From positions 1 through 41,683 of the forward strand of contig JBCAQO010000064.1 in assembly GCA_039111635.1 (NCBI GenBank): a stretch of DNA of 41,683 bases, given 5' to 3'. The DNA comes from Heterobasidion occidentale. Its lineage: Eukaryota > Basidiomycota > Agaricomycetes > Russulales > Bondarzewiaceae. Positions within the stretch are counted from its first letter, which is position 1. Every line of letters starts with the position of its first letter. Of this stretch, positions 1 to 11,497 are shown one piece after another. Position numbers and translations under genes: made by a program. The notes beneath the pieces were generated by a model. The model saw only the letters and a program-made list of their open reading frames with translations. It ran no database searches and had not been told where the DNA came from.

Positions 1-3000
1 ACTTCTTATACCGAGGAAACTAGGTGATTCGCCCAAGGATTTCAGTAAGCATTTGAAGCACTTCTACGCCCACCTATAGGAACCAGAAACGAGCGCACAC
101 TCATAAACACTCCTCTTTCTCTGATTATGCAGGCTCTCTGGAGGTCAGAAGTGCCTTCGATGTGTTGATGCAATGCCGCATGCTACCTGTGCTGCTCGAG
201 AATTTCATTGGTATGCGCCCATCTGATCAGGTTCGGCCAGCGTGTTGAATTTCTTTGCAGAGGATGTCCGGAGGCGAAAGTATCTTATCACTGAAGATGT
301 TGCGAAGTTCATGGAACAATATGAGGTATGAGCCACATACCCTTCATGCTCGACTTCAGTGTGTAAATGTTGAATGTGGGTTCGTGGCAGACGACTAGGG
401 ATCCCAGGGTCATCGCCCAGCTTGTGTTTCGACTCGCAGAATGGCACAAGGCATGGGCGCCAGGTGGAGAGTGAGTGTACCTTCTCTCATTTGTGCCCCG
501 TCCAGCCTCCTTAGTCCACCTAGACTAGGTCACACCATCACTTCCACCTACGTCGTCCACTTCCAGACCACGTCTTTTCCGCTTTGCCTCCAACCTTTGC
601 TGGGGGGTTCAAGAAGCTCATAGCTGCCACTCTTGAAGCTACGACAGACCCTTCGTCGTCAATGGCGCTTTATTACCAGGATCCGAAGCTCTGGGCGGCG
701 TTCGAGATGCTGGGGCTCGTCGATCGCTACGAGTCCCTGATCGCCAGTGTTTGTTATGAACACATCGAGAATCATGTTCTGAGCACCTGCCAAGGTCGAT
801 GGGATGAGCCCATGTTGACCATTCTGAGAGATTGGATGGCAGACAAAGTTGTGCCTTGGATGCTACTGCCATACGCAAGAGGTGCTAGAAATGGTGCGGT
901 TCTTGTTCTTTATTCTACCGACTAAGAGCTATTCTTTATGGACTTGTCTAGCGGAGGAAGCGCGAACAATGCTTCAAGGTGTTGGTTCTCGTTTCGATTT
1001 CCATGTTTGCAAGACCCTGTGCGACCTTCGGTAAGTGAGTGGGTACAGAATGCAGTCTGCCGTCGACTCATGCGTTACTGACGATGAAGGACCAAGGAGA
1101 TATTCGACATCATAATCGATTATCCAGAGTCGACGCCGGCCCTCCAAGATTTGAAGGTCTGCAATTCCTGAATATCTGTTTCCCCAACGCTGTCGATGCG
1201 ATCATTTTGGGATTATAGGAATGCCTCGCGCGAGTCGACCAGCGAAACGAATTGGTCCAATCCCTTCGTAAGGCGTAAGTCATGAAAGGCATGTTGAATT
1301 TTCTGCTTCTTCTCACACATCTCCATTCATCCTCAGAAACAGAAGCGGCTTTTGCATCCAGGGGCGGATACAAAGGACATTCTCACACAATACGTCTCAA
1401 TCATCCGATGTCTACGCATCGTCGACCCTCCAGGGGTCCTTCTCTTCAAGGTAGCTGATCCTATACGACGGTACCTGCGGTACGGAATTTTTGAATAAAC
1501 CAGGCACTAAAACGCTGATGTTGATCTCAGAGAGAAACCTGACACCATCCGATGTATTGTCGCAAGTCTTGTAGGCGATGGAGAAAGCGGCGATTCGTTG
1601 GTCGACGACAACGATCCGATTCAACCATTGCAGGGCGTCCAGGTCGACGATTATCTAGATCCCAACTGGGAGCCTGAACCAATGGATGCGGGGCCTGGTG
1701 AGTGGACTACTGTATGTAATTATGCTGTAGCTTTGCTCACTCACATCAACTCTCGCTTACACATAAGATTTCCGAACGAACAAACCGAGCGACGTGATCA
1801 GCACCCTTGTCAGTATTTATGACTCCAAGGACCTCTTTGTGAAGGAGCTGCAGGTACTCCTCGCGCAGCGTCTGCTCGCTATCACAGATGGTAACTTTGA
1901 GAAAGAGGTGGCCAAAATTTCTTGAATTTTCCTTATAGTCGTTACATCTAACGCAATTGAAACGCCAGCGCCGGAACATCGAAATCCTGAAAATCCGCTT
2001 CGGAGAAGGTCCGCTGCAAGTATGTGAGGTCATGTTGAAAGACATGACCGATTCGCGTCGAATAGACCAGCACGTCCAGTCTCAAAAGAGCGTATGTCAA
2101 CCTTCATCTACGCCCTAGGGACAATTCATTTACGGAATTGCTGAATTTTTTATGCCAGTCCATCATGCATCCAACCATCATATCCCGCCACTTCTGGCCA
2201 CCACTACAGTCGAGCACGTTCGACATGCCAGGGCAGTTCCAAGAGTAAGGCCCAAAAAAACACTTATCCCTCCATGCTTCCTAATAAACAATATGCTGAA
2301 TGCTGACCCTTTTTGCGCACCAAGGATTCAAAGATCATACGCAAGCGAGTACACAACATTCAAGCCGGACAAGAAGCTGCGCTGGCTCCCGCATCTCGGC
2401 TCGGTCCATCTGGATATCGAGTTGCAAGATAGAACCGTGACCGCGGACGTGCCGCCTCTGGAAGCGGCCTTCATTGAGATGTTCTCCGAAAAAGGTATGT
2501 TGACGGGACCTGCTTGGTTCTTTCCCTGTTACCTAGACCGGTCGCTCATGCGTTGCTCTACTCGCAGATATATGGGCGGTCGACGAATTGATCTTACGCG
2601 TTGGCTCTGTCGACCGGACGTCAGCGCTTAAGGCTCTCTTGGCGTGGGTGGACCGTGGCGTGCTGAAAGAAGACAAGGACGACACATTCAAGCTTTTGGA
2701 AGAGGTTGACGCATCGCAGCCGGAGCCTCATACACGACCATCTGGAACGCGGACACAGAACGAGGAGCTGCTGCCGGTGTTGTCGGTGCAGCAACAACAG
2801 GCAGAACAGATGAAAGTCTTTTGGAGGGTTCGTTTTCTCCTCTCTTCCACCTCTCGAGCTCATCGTTGAAAGCTGTGTTCTGACTTGGCTTTGTTTTAGT
2901 TCATCGAGGGTATGCTCACAAATCTGGGGTCTCTCCCACTCGACAGAATACAGAACATGCTCAAGTTCGCACCTGGTTACGATCGGAGGATTGATCAGCT

Positions 3001-3079
3001 GGCTGCATTCATGGATGCGGCGCAGCGAGAGGGGCTCGTTGTCACTACGAAAGAAGGGCTTTGGAAGTTGAATCGCTAA
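1..3079 (+). CDS. APC2: Anaphase-promoting complex subunit 2 (cullin-like), 5' end outside window
   Basis: This is the catalytic-core cullin of the APC/C ubiquitin ligase, which works with the RING subunit APC11 to ubiquitinate mitotic regulators in the nucleus. The order of recognisable segments matches APC2: an N-terminal helical repeat part (exons 133-210 and 261-325), then VDPPGVLLFKV and RRYLREKPDTIR (1420-1580), the cullin core with VSIYDSKDLFVKEL, RFGEGPLQVCEVMLKDM and DSRRIDQ (1790-2070), FWPPLQSSTF (about 2190), and the C-terminal winged-helix part with APGYDRRIDQLAAFMDAAQ ending at the stop at 3077-3079. At least ten short introns interrupt it; examples are 45-132 and 211-260. The first visible exon continues past the left edge, so the start is missing. 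One donor near 468 (GTGGAG) is weak but is the one that keeps frame. The gene converges with the sirtuin 204 bp downstream. I see no frameshift in it. Confidence 0.93.
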
Positions 3080-3283
3080 ATTTCAGCATATACAGATATC
3101 GGCATCGTCTCATTCTGATTTTTCACTATCCTGTATACCAACTCAATGTATTGTTGTAGCGTGTGGCCGTAGAAAGTCGTATGAGGCTCGATAAATCAAG
3201 AATGGCATTACAGCTGCAAGGTAAAATGAGCTTGTAGACGCGTATTTCGTATCTTGGTCAAACGAAATTTACCTTGTTGTCCA

Positions 3284-4822
3284 TCAAGGGGCCTCCTGCG
3301 GCTTATCAGTCTCCTCTCCAGACTCCTTAGCCTGCTCGCGCTTCAGTGGCGGTGAGACAGCTGAGTCGATCTGTTCCGCATCTTGGGTTACCTCCTTTTC
3401 CTTTTCGTCCGCAATCAAGTCCATAGACTTGGCAAGAACGCCAGCTAGCTGGTCCACAATATCTTCCACTTTCTTGCTAGGACCTGTCAGATTGTCTTCC
3501 GCATCATGCTCTTCGCCAACTATTTGATCCACAACATCATCCGCATCATGCTGCTCCACAGATCCTGCAGTGGCTTCCCATTCATCCATGAGCTCTTTCT
3601 CCCACCCAAGCTCTACGCACAGCTGCTTCGCAATGCGGTCGCATTCGCCAAGGAGCACTACATCGTCGATCTGACTCCCAAAGTTTCCAACCCGATCCAG
3701 ATTTATCAAGACCCGCGGACAATCAGGCGGCACTCGGTTGGCTAGAGATGCGAAGGGGTGAACAGTTAGTGATGTACCCATCACGATCAGCAAACCAGCT
3801 TCTTGGAGTGAGGGAATGGCCTGCGCAAAGGCCAGTGGAAGCTGATCGAAGCCAGAGTGTCGGAGCATGAGAACGCGGGGGAGCCGAGAACCAAGAAAGA
3901 ATATACAGATTCTCCAAAGAAGACAATATCTGGCTTGACAAGGCCATCACAGTATTCGCACCTCGGTACTGCCGCTTTCCGAATGAATTCCTTCATTTTG
4001 AGATCGTCAAACGGTCTCCGACATTCTATGCACCTTTGTGTGGCGAAACTGCCGTGGGCTTCGATAATCTTCTCGTTAGGGATCCCTGCGCGACGCTCGA
4101 GGGTATCTATGTTCTGAGTGAAGCACATGCGAAGCAAGTTCTTCTGTGAAAGAAGCTTGATGAAAGTATGGGATAGCGTTGGTCGGTACCGCCCAGGGTA
4201 GAGCTCCTTAGCAAGTGTGTAGACTATTACCAGCCGAGCGAAGGTATGAGTTCCGCTGGAGCTATACTAGGACAGGCTTACATGGCTGGGGCTTCACGCG
4301 GAAAAAGCTCATCTCGAACACCGCTTCTGGGTGTGGTAAATTGAGTCTAGCGAGATTCGCCTTCCAATCAGTTAGTTTATATTGCTGTCCGTCTTGATGC
4401 AAGTGAACACACATATAGACCTTGTAGGTTGCAAGGTTCACAACACTTAGGTGCTTTCTAATGAATGTTGATCACACATACCCGTCTGTGGTGACCGAAA
4501 ATCGGGTATGCCTGCAGATGTACTGACACCTAAATGTTGTGACATCGACAGATTGAAGATATCAAATCAGATCGAGGGGTGTAGATGATTTACCTGCGCC
4601 AAGCTTGGAAACACAGTATGGTCAGTTAAATGAAAGGATGTTCGGTTGTTTTGAGGCTGTAATTACCATAACAAACACATTCTTACACTTGTCCGATTTC
4701 ATGTACTTCGCGAGCGATGGGATATCCTTTCCTTCAAGTCGAGGATGACTCTCTGCTGGTAACGGTTCCTCCCGACCACGACCAAATAGCATTTGAAGCC
4801 AATCGAAATCTGTGGCGTCCAT
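3284..4822 (-). CDS. HST2: NAD-dependent protein deacetylase, Hst2/SIRT2 class
   Basis: Class I sirtuin that removes acetyl groups from lysines using NAD+. Spliced exons are 4667-4822, 4594-4603, 4482-4529, 4413-4420, 4282-4360, 3907-4223 and 3284-3841, giving 391 residues in one frame. Visible motifs: GAGVSTSAGIPDFRSP (NAD loop, assembled across a 10-nt exon), FYTLAKELYPG, FTQNIDTLERRAG, the catalytic HG in EAHGSFATQRC, four zinc cysteines in two C-x2-C pairs (RCIEC and RCEYC), KPDIVFFGES, and GTSLTVHPFASLAN. FYTLAKELYPG points to the Hst2/SIRT2 subgroup. The start was set at ATG 4820-4822, the first ATG in the exon; the open frame extends upstream only from a TTG. The C-terminal tail is acidic and has a CRM1-type export pattern near 3428-3475. 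It converges with APC2 and diverges from the lipase. Confidence 0.93.
4413..4420 (-). other. 8-nt micro-exon of the sirtuin gene
   Basis: GTCTATAT on the minus strand, between an acceptor AG (4421-4422) and the donor GTGTGT (4407-4412), completes Gly-Leu-Tyr of the sirtuin RSPxTGLY motif and restores the frame into ANLARLNLPHPEAVF. Flanking introns are 4421-4481 (61 nt) and 4361-4412 (52 nt). The downstream intron carries a good branch site, CTAACTGAT. Confidence 0.8.
4594..4603 (-). other. 10-nt micro-exon of the sirtuin gene
   Basis: The ten bases CTTGGCGCAG (minus strand) lie between an acceptor AG (4604-4605) and the donor GTAAAT (4588-4593). They are needed to build the glycine motif: exon 1 ends with ATG, this exon gives Leu-Gly-Ala-G, and the next exon begins with GT, yielding MLGAGVSTSAG. 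Flanking introns are 4604-4666 (63 nt) and 4530-4593 (64 nt), normal sizes for this genome. Confidence 0.85.
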
Positions 4823-5510
4823 TAATTCAAAAGCTTCGGATTTGTACAAGAGATTCAAGGCAGATCAGGCTTGAGAATTTGGTAGCCAGGCAAGGTGAAT
4901 TGCCGCTCAGAGAGTCGTTATAGGGCAGTCATCGCAAACTTCCGAAGGTGAATGGGTTCCGCGTCCCGACATGTCCCGGTGCCTTGGATGCCTAGAGTAA
5001 TTTCACATCATATTTTCCATCTTTGATTCTATACGGCGGTTACATATGACATCCGTCAATGGCTCCTGGCATCTCCTGGCATGCACTCGAACGCGAGATT
5101 GCAAAAGCGACGGTCAGAAGGATAACTACCGCACTGCGTGCCCAGAAGGTGAGCTTGAATAGCTTGTGCCCATACCACATGAACTCCTCCGAGCCGTGTC
5201 TTAAGCTGTTTCAACTGGGTTCAAGACTTTTCGGAACCCAAGAGTACGTATCGAGAATACAACAATACCATCGCAGTTGCGCCGACAGTCGTTTACATGT
5301 AACGTGGCAACGACGGTGACTAGTCACTCGAAGTCACTCGTCGGTTGAATGTATGACCCCAACAACGATAAATGTGTTCTGATGCAACTATCTAGCATCC
5401 TACAGTATCTCTCAACATTCATAATAAATACCCGTTTGAGCAGCCTATGAACTCTTGATGTGGCTTTCATTCGTTCCCCGCTAACCCACCATCCTAATAC
5501 CCTCACTGCA
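4823..5510. other. Divergent intergenic region, sirtuin / lipase
   Basis: The 688 bp between the two divergent start codons should contain both promoters. I see small direct repeats (CTCCTGGCAT twice near 5062-5085; GTCACTCG twice near 5324-5340) but no coding region. Confidence 0.6.
5421..5432 (+). promoter_or_regulatory. TATA-like element of the lipase gene
   Basis: ATAATAAATA lies about 80-90 bp before the lipase ATG in otherwise mixed sequence. The distance is reasonable for a TATA box. This is inferred from sequence only. Confidence 0.3.
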
Positions 5511-6737
5511 ATGCATGTATCTGCCGTTCTTTTTGTACTTTCTGCCCTGTTGATCAAGGCAGGAGTGTCTGCTCTCCCTACGCCTCGAAAATTTCGCACC
5601 CGAGCTTCCCCCACTGCATTATCTCCGACCCAACTTTCAAGTTTTGCTCCATTCACGCAATTTGCTAGGGCGGCGTATTGCGATCCTTCCAAGATCGAAG
5701 GATGGCAGTGCGGTGGTGAGAAGTATATTCCATGCTGCCTAGTATTGCTTTTTACCCAGTCAAATTGTCGATGCAGAGGCTTGCGATGCCTTACCAGGCT
5801 TCGTTCCAACCTTAACAGGCGGAGATGCTAATTCTATTCAGTTCTGTACGTGTAAAACAAGTGTAGCCCGGGTCTATCTGATTGACTCTGCTTTTATTGT
5901 GCTCTAGTCTTCGTTGGATTCTGGCCCGACCAGAACACGGTGGTGGTAGCCCATCAAGGGACTGACCCAACGAAAATGTATGTTTGTCATCTGTTCTGTA
6001 CTTTCTTGGCTACTCAGCAGTCTCCGGATTGTTCGCAGAAAGTCCGACTTGACAGATCTCAATATTGCTAAGCGTGCATTGGATCCGATACTGTTTCCAG
6101 GTGTTCCAGATGGTGTAGAAGTTCACTCGGGCTTTGCTGATGGGCAGGAGAAAACTGCTGGCCAGATTCTCACTGAAGTGAAGCGACTCATGGCAACGCA
6201 TCGCACAACCAATGTGACACTCGTAAGCTTCGTCATTGATTGTTCAATCAGGCTATCTCTTTTTATGACAATGAAACACAGATTGGGCACTCCTTGGGCG
6301 GCGCGCTGGCTGAGCTCGATTGCCTTTTCATGAAACTCAACCTTCCTATGGGAACAACGATCAAAGGCGTCACCTACGGAACGCCTCGCGTTGGAAATTC
6401 GAAGTTTGCGACTTTCTTCGACCAGCAGGTATTCGACTTCACACGTGTAAATAACAAGAGCGACCTTGTCCCCATCATCCCCGGTCGTTTCCTAGGATTT
6501 GCTCATCCGCATGGTGAAGTCCACATAGTGAAGGCTGGAAATGCCGTATCATGTCCAGGTATGCATTACTCCCGACGATATTTGCATTTTTGGGTAACAT
6601 TTTAAACTACAGGAGACGATGATGCGTCTGACAGCCAATGCCAAATCAAGACTGTACCAAACATATTCGAGGGTAATATTCTTGACCATTTGGGGGCATA
6701 CGAAGGAATATTTATTGGCACGCCATTCTGTATATGA
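5511..6737 (+). CDS. Secreted class-3 lipase
   Basis: Alpha/beta-hydrolase of the fungal lipase class 3 family (Rhizomucor/Thermomyces type), which cleaves ester bonds in lipids outside the cell. The N-terminus has a signal peptide: a hydrophobic run VLFVLSALLIKAG followed by small residues near VSALP, then a short propeptide. Spliced segments give FVGFWPDQNTVVVAHQGTDP, the nucleophile elbow IGHSLGGALAELD (Ser codon 6291-6293), the acidic residue in NNKSDLVPIIPGR, and the catalytic histidine in FAHPHGEVHI. VTYGTPRVGN, typical of the family, precedes the Asp segment. The cysteines near the start, in CCPGD-like positions and in the final TPFCI are probably disulfide partners. At least six short introns are present and the frame is intact. 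The start is the first ATG (5511), 80-90 bp after a TATA-like site. Confidence 0.92.
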
Positions 6738-7104
6738 AGTTACACAGCATAAATTTCCTTGTCCTGACCCACTTCACTTTTTAAGTGTTGGTACGCTTCT
6801 GCTGTATTCGTTTTCGAAAACCTTGGACACATTGAATTTCTCTTGTTCTTTCATCGCCGGTGAGCCTCGGTGAGCACCTGAGTCAACGGTACGCTGTAGA
6901 ATAGAGATTGTAAAACTCACAACGATCAAATTAACGCGTCACCATTGGTGAAAGGAAGGCACGTGCAAAGTGACTTAAATGTTCTGTACTGGTCTGCCTT
7001 TTTCGGAAGATTGCTCTTCATCCTGCCAGATCCTACCGCCATCCTACATAGCTTGCACCATCATCTTCAGCTGCATTTTAATAGACCAAATCTATCGTGA
7101 AAGA
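6738..7104. other. Intergenic, lipase to AMP deaminase
   Basis: 367 bp between two genes on the same strand. It should hold the lipase 3' end and the AMP deaminase promoter. An in-frame upstream ATG at 6979 could extend AMP deaminase by 42 residues, but that stretch is hydrophobic and Cys-rich and fits the family poorly. Confidence 0.5.
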
Positions 7105-10100
7105 ATGCCGTCTTCTGTTAGGTCAAGGTCCCCCTCAATAGAAGAACAGGAAAATCACGGGCCGAATGACTCGAGCCTTTCGCCGACGCCTTCCTTCTTA
7201 AACGATACGTCTGGCGTCCATTCCCCAGGCGTCCACATCCCAGAGTCGCGCGATGCGTTTTTTGGATATAGCGATGAAAAGACCCTGCGCCATGTACGTT
7301 TTTGCTCTTCAAAATTGATCAGATCCTGTTCTACGGACAGAAGGTGATTCCATCTCGTTCTCGTAGATCGAAGAAAAGGTTCTGGCCCACCGAAGGCCAT
7401 CGCAGTCCCACAGTGAGGCCGGCGGCCCGTCAATCTCTATCCCAGCTCGCCGATTATTGGGCCCGATTCTCACTCAGAGGTCGCTTCCTCCGTCGCGAAC
7501 AATCTCACGATGTCTCTGCTGCCTCCCACATTGGAAGCTGAACGCAATGTTGCACACCGTTCACCGTACCTCGAGGAAGAGGACTTTGAGGAAGAAATAG
7601 CCGAGGCTGTACCCGAACATTCTGCTGCCCGTACGTACCAGCTTTGCTAGAGCAGCCCGTCGCGCCACGTACGCTCACTCCCTTAAACTCCGCACACAGC
7701 GATAGCCATGCCGCCAGAGATGGGGTCTGAGTTTCAACATCTGTTTGAGCTGTTCCGTAAATGCCTTGAGCTGCGGGACAAATACATGGCCATCTCGCTT
7801 CAGCGCCTTGGAGACAATCCCCGGGACTATGATGGTACTTTCACGGGCCTTGAGGATAGCATGGCGGATGTGTCGGGCATTCGTCCCGATGCTGACCTTC
7901 TTCAATCTCATCAGGCGCCCGGAATTGAACAGCTCAAGCCTTGGCGTATCTATCCGAAGCCTCCGCCCCCTCATTGGCACTGGACGGCTAAGCAGGAGGC
8001 CGTATCGAGCACCATAATCCCAAATGCGGATGATCATAACGAGGAGTTCAACTTTACTGCTTGTGATATTCCGGCTCCCATCAGTGGGACTTTGAGCTCG
8101 ACAGTAAGGGTGTTTTTCAAGTATATCACAACATCGAAGGTAGGGTTCTTTTATGGAATGTCCATGAGTTGTGATTGATCATACCTTTACAGTTGAGGAC
8201 AAAAAACCCATTTTTAATATCCCTGGAATACGAGAGTATTTTGTAGATCTTGAATTTGTTCTGGGTGTAATCTCTGACGGACCGGCAAAAAGCTTTGCTT
8301 TTCGTCGTCTCCAGTACCTGCTGGGAAAGTTTACTATGCATAGCTTGTTGAACGAATTCCATGAGTTGACGGAGATGAAGGTAAGCTTCTTTAGCTTCGG
8401 AGCCATATGGAAAATTTGACTTGATAAAATTTGCTCTAGCGAGTCCCTCATCGGTCAGTGACACGATGTGGTGGTGATTGTGTGGACTGATTTCGGTCTT
8501 TCAGCGACTTTTACAATGTTCGGAAGGTGGATACTCACGTGCACCACTCCAGCAGCATGAATCAAAAGCATCTACTTCGATTCATCAAATCCAAAATGAA
8601 ACGTAGTCCAGACGTGAGCTCAACCGACTTCGTCCATTCATCCCTCTGACAAAATGTTCTTTCCAGGACGTCGTCATTTTCCGTGACGGCGCGGAGCTCA
8701 CTTTGGCCCAGGTGTTTGAATCGCTCAAGCTGACCGCGTACGACCTGTCAATAGACACCCTAGACATGCACGCGCACCAGGATTCCTTCCATCGGTTTGA
8801 CAAATCAATCTCAAGTATAATCCTATTGGAGAGTCGCGTCTGAGAGAGATCTTCTTGAAGACTGATAACTATATCCAAGGCAGATATTTGGCTGAGTTGA
8901 CCAAAGGTGTGAGCAATCCATTCTTGTAACAATCAATCCAAATTAAAACGTTGTCGCAGAGGTCATGACGGACCTTGAGCAAAGTAAATATCAGGTCAGC
9001 TCGCCAAATTCTGCTTTCATTCGTCTTTTTTTAATCATTTTGACAGAATTGCGAATGGCGCATCAGTATCTATGGCAGAAATGAAGATGAATGGGATAAA
9101 CTGGCCCGATGGATCGTCAATCATAAGCTTTACTCGCACAACGTTCGATGGCTTGTGCAGATACCTCGCCTCTATGACGTATACAAGCACAACGGCTCCA
9201 TCCAGACGTTTGAAGACATCGTCCGGAGTAAGATTTTTCAGTAGTCCGGCACCCTTTCATACGACAATTAACAATATTCCCACATAGATGTCTTCAAGCC
9301 CTTTTCGAGGTCACCAAAGATCCTTCAACGCATCCCGAGCTTCATGTACTCTTACAGCGAGTCATTGGATTCGACACTGTCGATGATGAATCGAAGACGG
9401 AGAGGCGTTATCACAAAAAGTTCCCATACCCAAAGCTGTGGAGTTTCGATCAGTCGCCACCATACTCTTATTGGTATGTCGAAAATCATACTGAGAGATC
9501 GTTTTTTTTCTTTGAAATAATTTCTGTTTTGCTAGGGTTTATTACATGTATGCCAATATGTCAAGTCTCAACCATTGGAGACGTGCTCGTGGTTTCAGTA
9601 AGAAATATTTTTGGTTGTTGCCATAAAGTGTTCTGATTCAATATACGTCTAGGCACATTCGTTTTCCGTCCACACTCCGGCGAGGCGGGCGATACCGACC
9701 ACCTGACATCTGCATTCCTTACTTCGCACTCCATCTCCCACGGCATCTTGCTTCGTAAGGTCCCTGCTCTTCAGTACCTTTTTTATTTGAAGCAGATCGG
9801 CATCGCGATGAGTCCTCTGAGCAACAACGCGCTCTTCTTGACCTATGAGAGGAACCCATTGCCGGAGTTTTTCAAAACTGGATTGAATGTCAGCTTGAGT
9901 ACGGACGATCCGTTGCAGTTCCACTTCACAAAGGTATGCAAACTTCTGCAAAGGTTCGGCATTGCAAGTCTGATTTCACGTATCGATAGGAACCGCTCCT
10001 TGAAGAATACAGCGTGGCGGCTCATGTGAGTAATTCTTGAGGACTCTCTGGCGCTTTTTCTTCATTGACATCGCTACAGATCCTTAAATTACCGCAGAGC

Positions 10101-10374
10101 TCACTCTGTGAGCTGGCACGCAACTCGGTCATTCAGAGTGGCTTCGAAATGGAAATGAAGCGTCACTGGCTCGGACAGAAATGGTACCTCCCGGGGGCTG
10201 CAGGGAACGAAATAAACAAGGCACGTGATTTTTGCAAAAAGAGCGTCTTTGGCATCTGAGTCTGACGCCCGCTTGATGGTCAGACTAATGTCCCGAACGG
10301 ACGGCTGCAGTTTCAGACATGAGACCTTGATGGAAGAGCTTGCATTGATAGGTGCCTTGAAGGCAAAGAAGTAA
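7105..10374 (+). CDS. AMD1: AMP deaminase, with apparent frameshifts
   Basis: Deaminates AMP to IMP and ammonia in the purine nucleotide cycle. Conserved segments appear in family order: [15 protein letters not shown] (about 7940-7985), [14 protein letters not shown] (8281-8320), [19 protein letters not shown] with the first metal histidines (about 8526-8580), the [12 protein letters not shown] region (about 8865-8895), [10 protein letters not shown] (9054-9080), then [33 protein letters not shown], the signature [17 protein letters not shown] (about 9894-10000), [14 protein letters not shown] and [16 protein letters not shown]. The protein is long and multi-intron as expected. Four points need one extra base to keep the conserved frame: near 7441-7443, 8077-8079, 8804-8806 and 9299-9302. 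Each is a C or T run that looks one base short. The start was placed at 7105 ([11 protein letters not shown], a typical low-complexity N-terminus). Family identification is certain; whether the locus is truly broken or mis-sequenced is not. Confidence 0.92.
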
Positions 10375-11497
10375 AATTTATCGACTTGATCTCGTGTCTT
10401 ATATCTCAACAGCTGTATTCCCCATCGCTTATAACCACCATTTCTGTAGCCAAAATCAATGCCAAAAAATATGACGTACCCTGACGCACTGATTGGCTGG
10501 TTGCTCTAGGGTTGCTTTAGCAGACTGGGCGCCGTTTTGTGAACCCGAACCGTGGTCTAGGAACTCATCGCATCTCGTCTGCAGGCCTAATAACCGTGCT
10601 GCGTTTTCCCATTACACGCTTGGCTCACTCTCACGCACAACGGGCCGGATATCTTCCGCGCATGGAAAAGGTTCCTTGCGTGGTAACAAAGCATAGCTCA
10701 CTTGTACGTCGACAATCTGTGACCGCCACTCATATGGTAGCAGCTGAATACCAGTTTGATGTGAGCATTCTTAGTCCAAATTTCACGCCTCTCTCCACTA
10801 CTGCCTATGCAACCCCCAAGTCACAGCGTGTTAGAAGGCTAATAATGGCAGTACATGATCAACGTAAACCCGTCAGATAGCAACGTCGTTGAGTGACTTT
10901 CTTCCTCATCTCAGGAGAACGCCAAGACCGTTGTTCAGTTATTTCCCACACCAAGTTTCCCTTGCTGTGGGGCGTCTCTTGGGTCAGAAGACGAAAAGCA
11001 AGGTGCGTGTATGCCTTTCTGGGATCCTTCGTACCATGAAAAGTGAATAGACTTTACCGGGCCCGCCAGTGACTCTCACTCGTCCTCTCAATGCCGCAAC
11101 CTCTCCCTCCCATTTATATACGCACGCTCTCATTACCAGACTTCTCTCCCTGATCGACTTGGTCACCAGATCCATGGTAATGGGAGCAAGCGGCTTGGAA
11201 GCCTGAAGCGCAAACTCGTCCGAAGCGTTCCCTCGCAATTTGACTCTCCAAGCATGACCGCTTCACACCCTCCTCTACGGTTACCGCACCGGCACTGGAG
11301 GATTCTTACCACGCGTGCTTCCAACCATGCAGAGAGCTGCATCATCATTTTTGCGAAGCCCAGGCGTGGACAAAATACCACTGCCTATCATTTCCAAGGT
11401 GTTTGAAGGGGCTATGAGAGAGCCATTTAAGCTCGGATTTTGGCCCTTGAAGGCGCCCTGACCCCCCTCAGTTGCCCCGTACGTGATATACAATACC
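10375..11497. other. Intergenic, no gene recognised
   Basis: About 1.1 kb between AMP deaminase and the small secreted protein. Only short unconvincing open frames occur on either strand. No repeat or RNA gene was seen. Confidence 0.5.

Noticed and set aside
211..240. 20-nt intron in APC2
   Set aside because: A 50-nt intron (211-260) with a proper acceptor TTTGCAG gives the same frame and a normal size.
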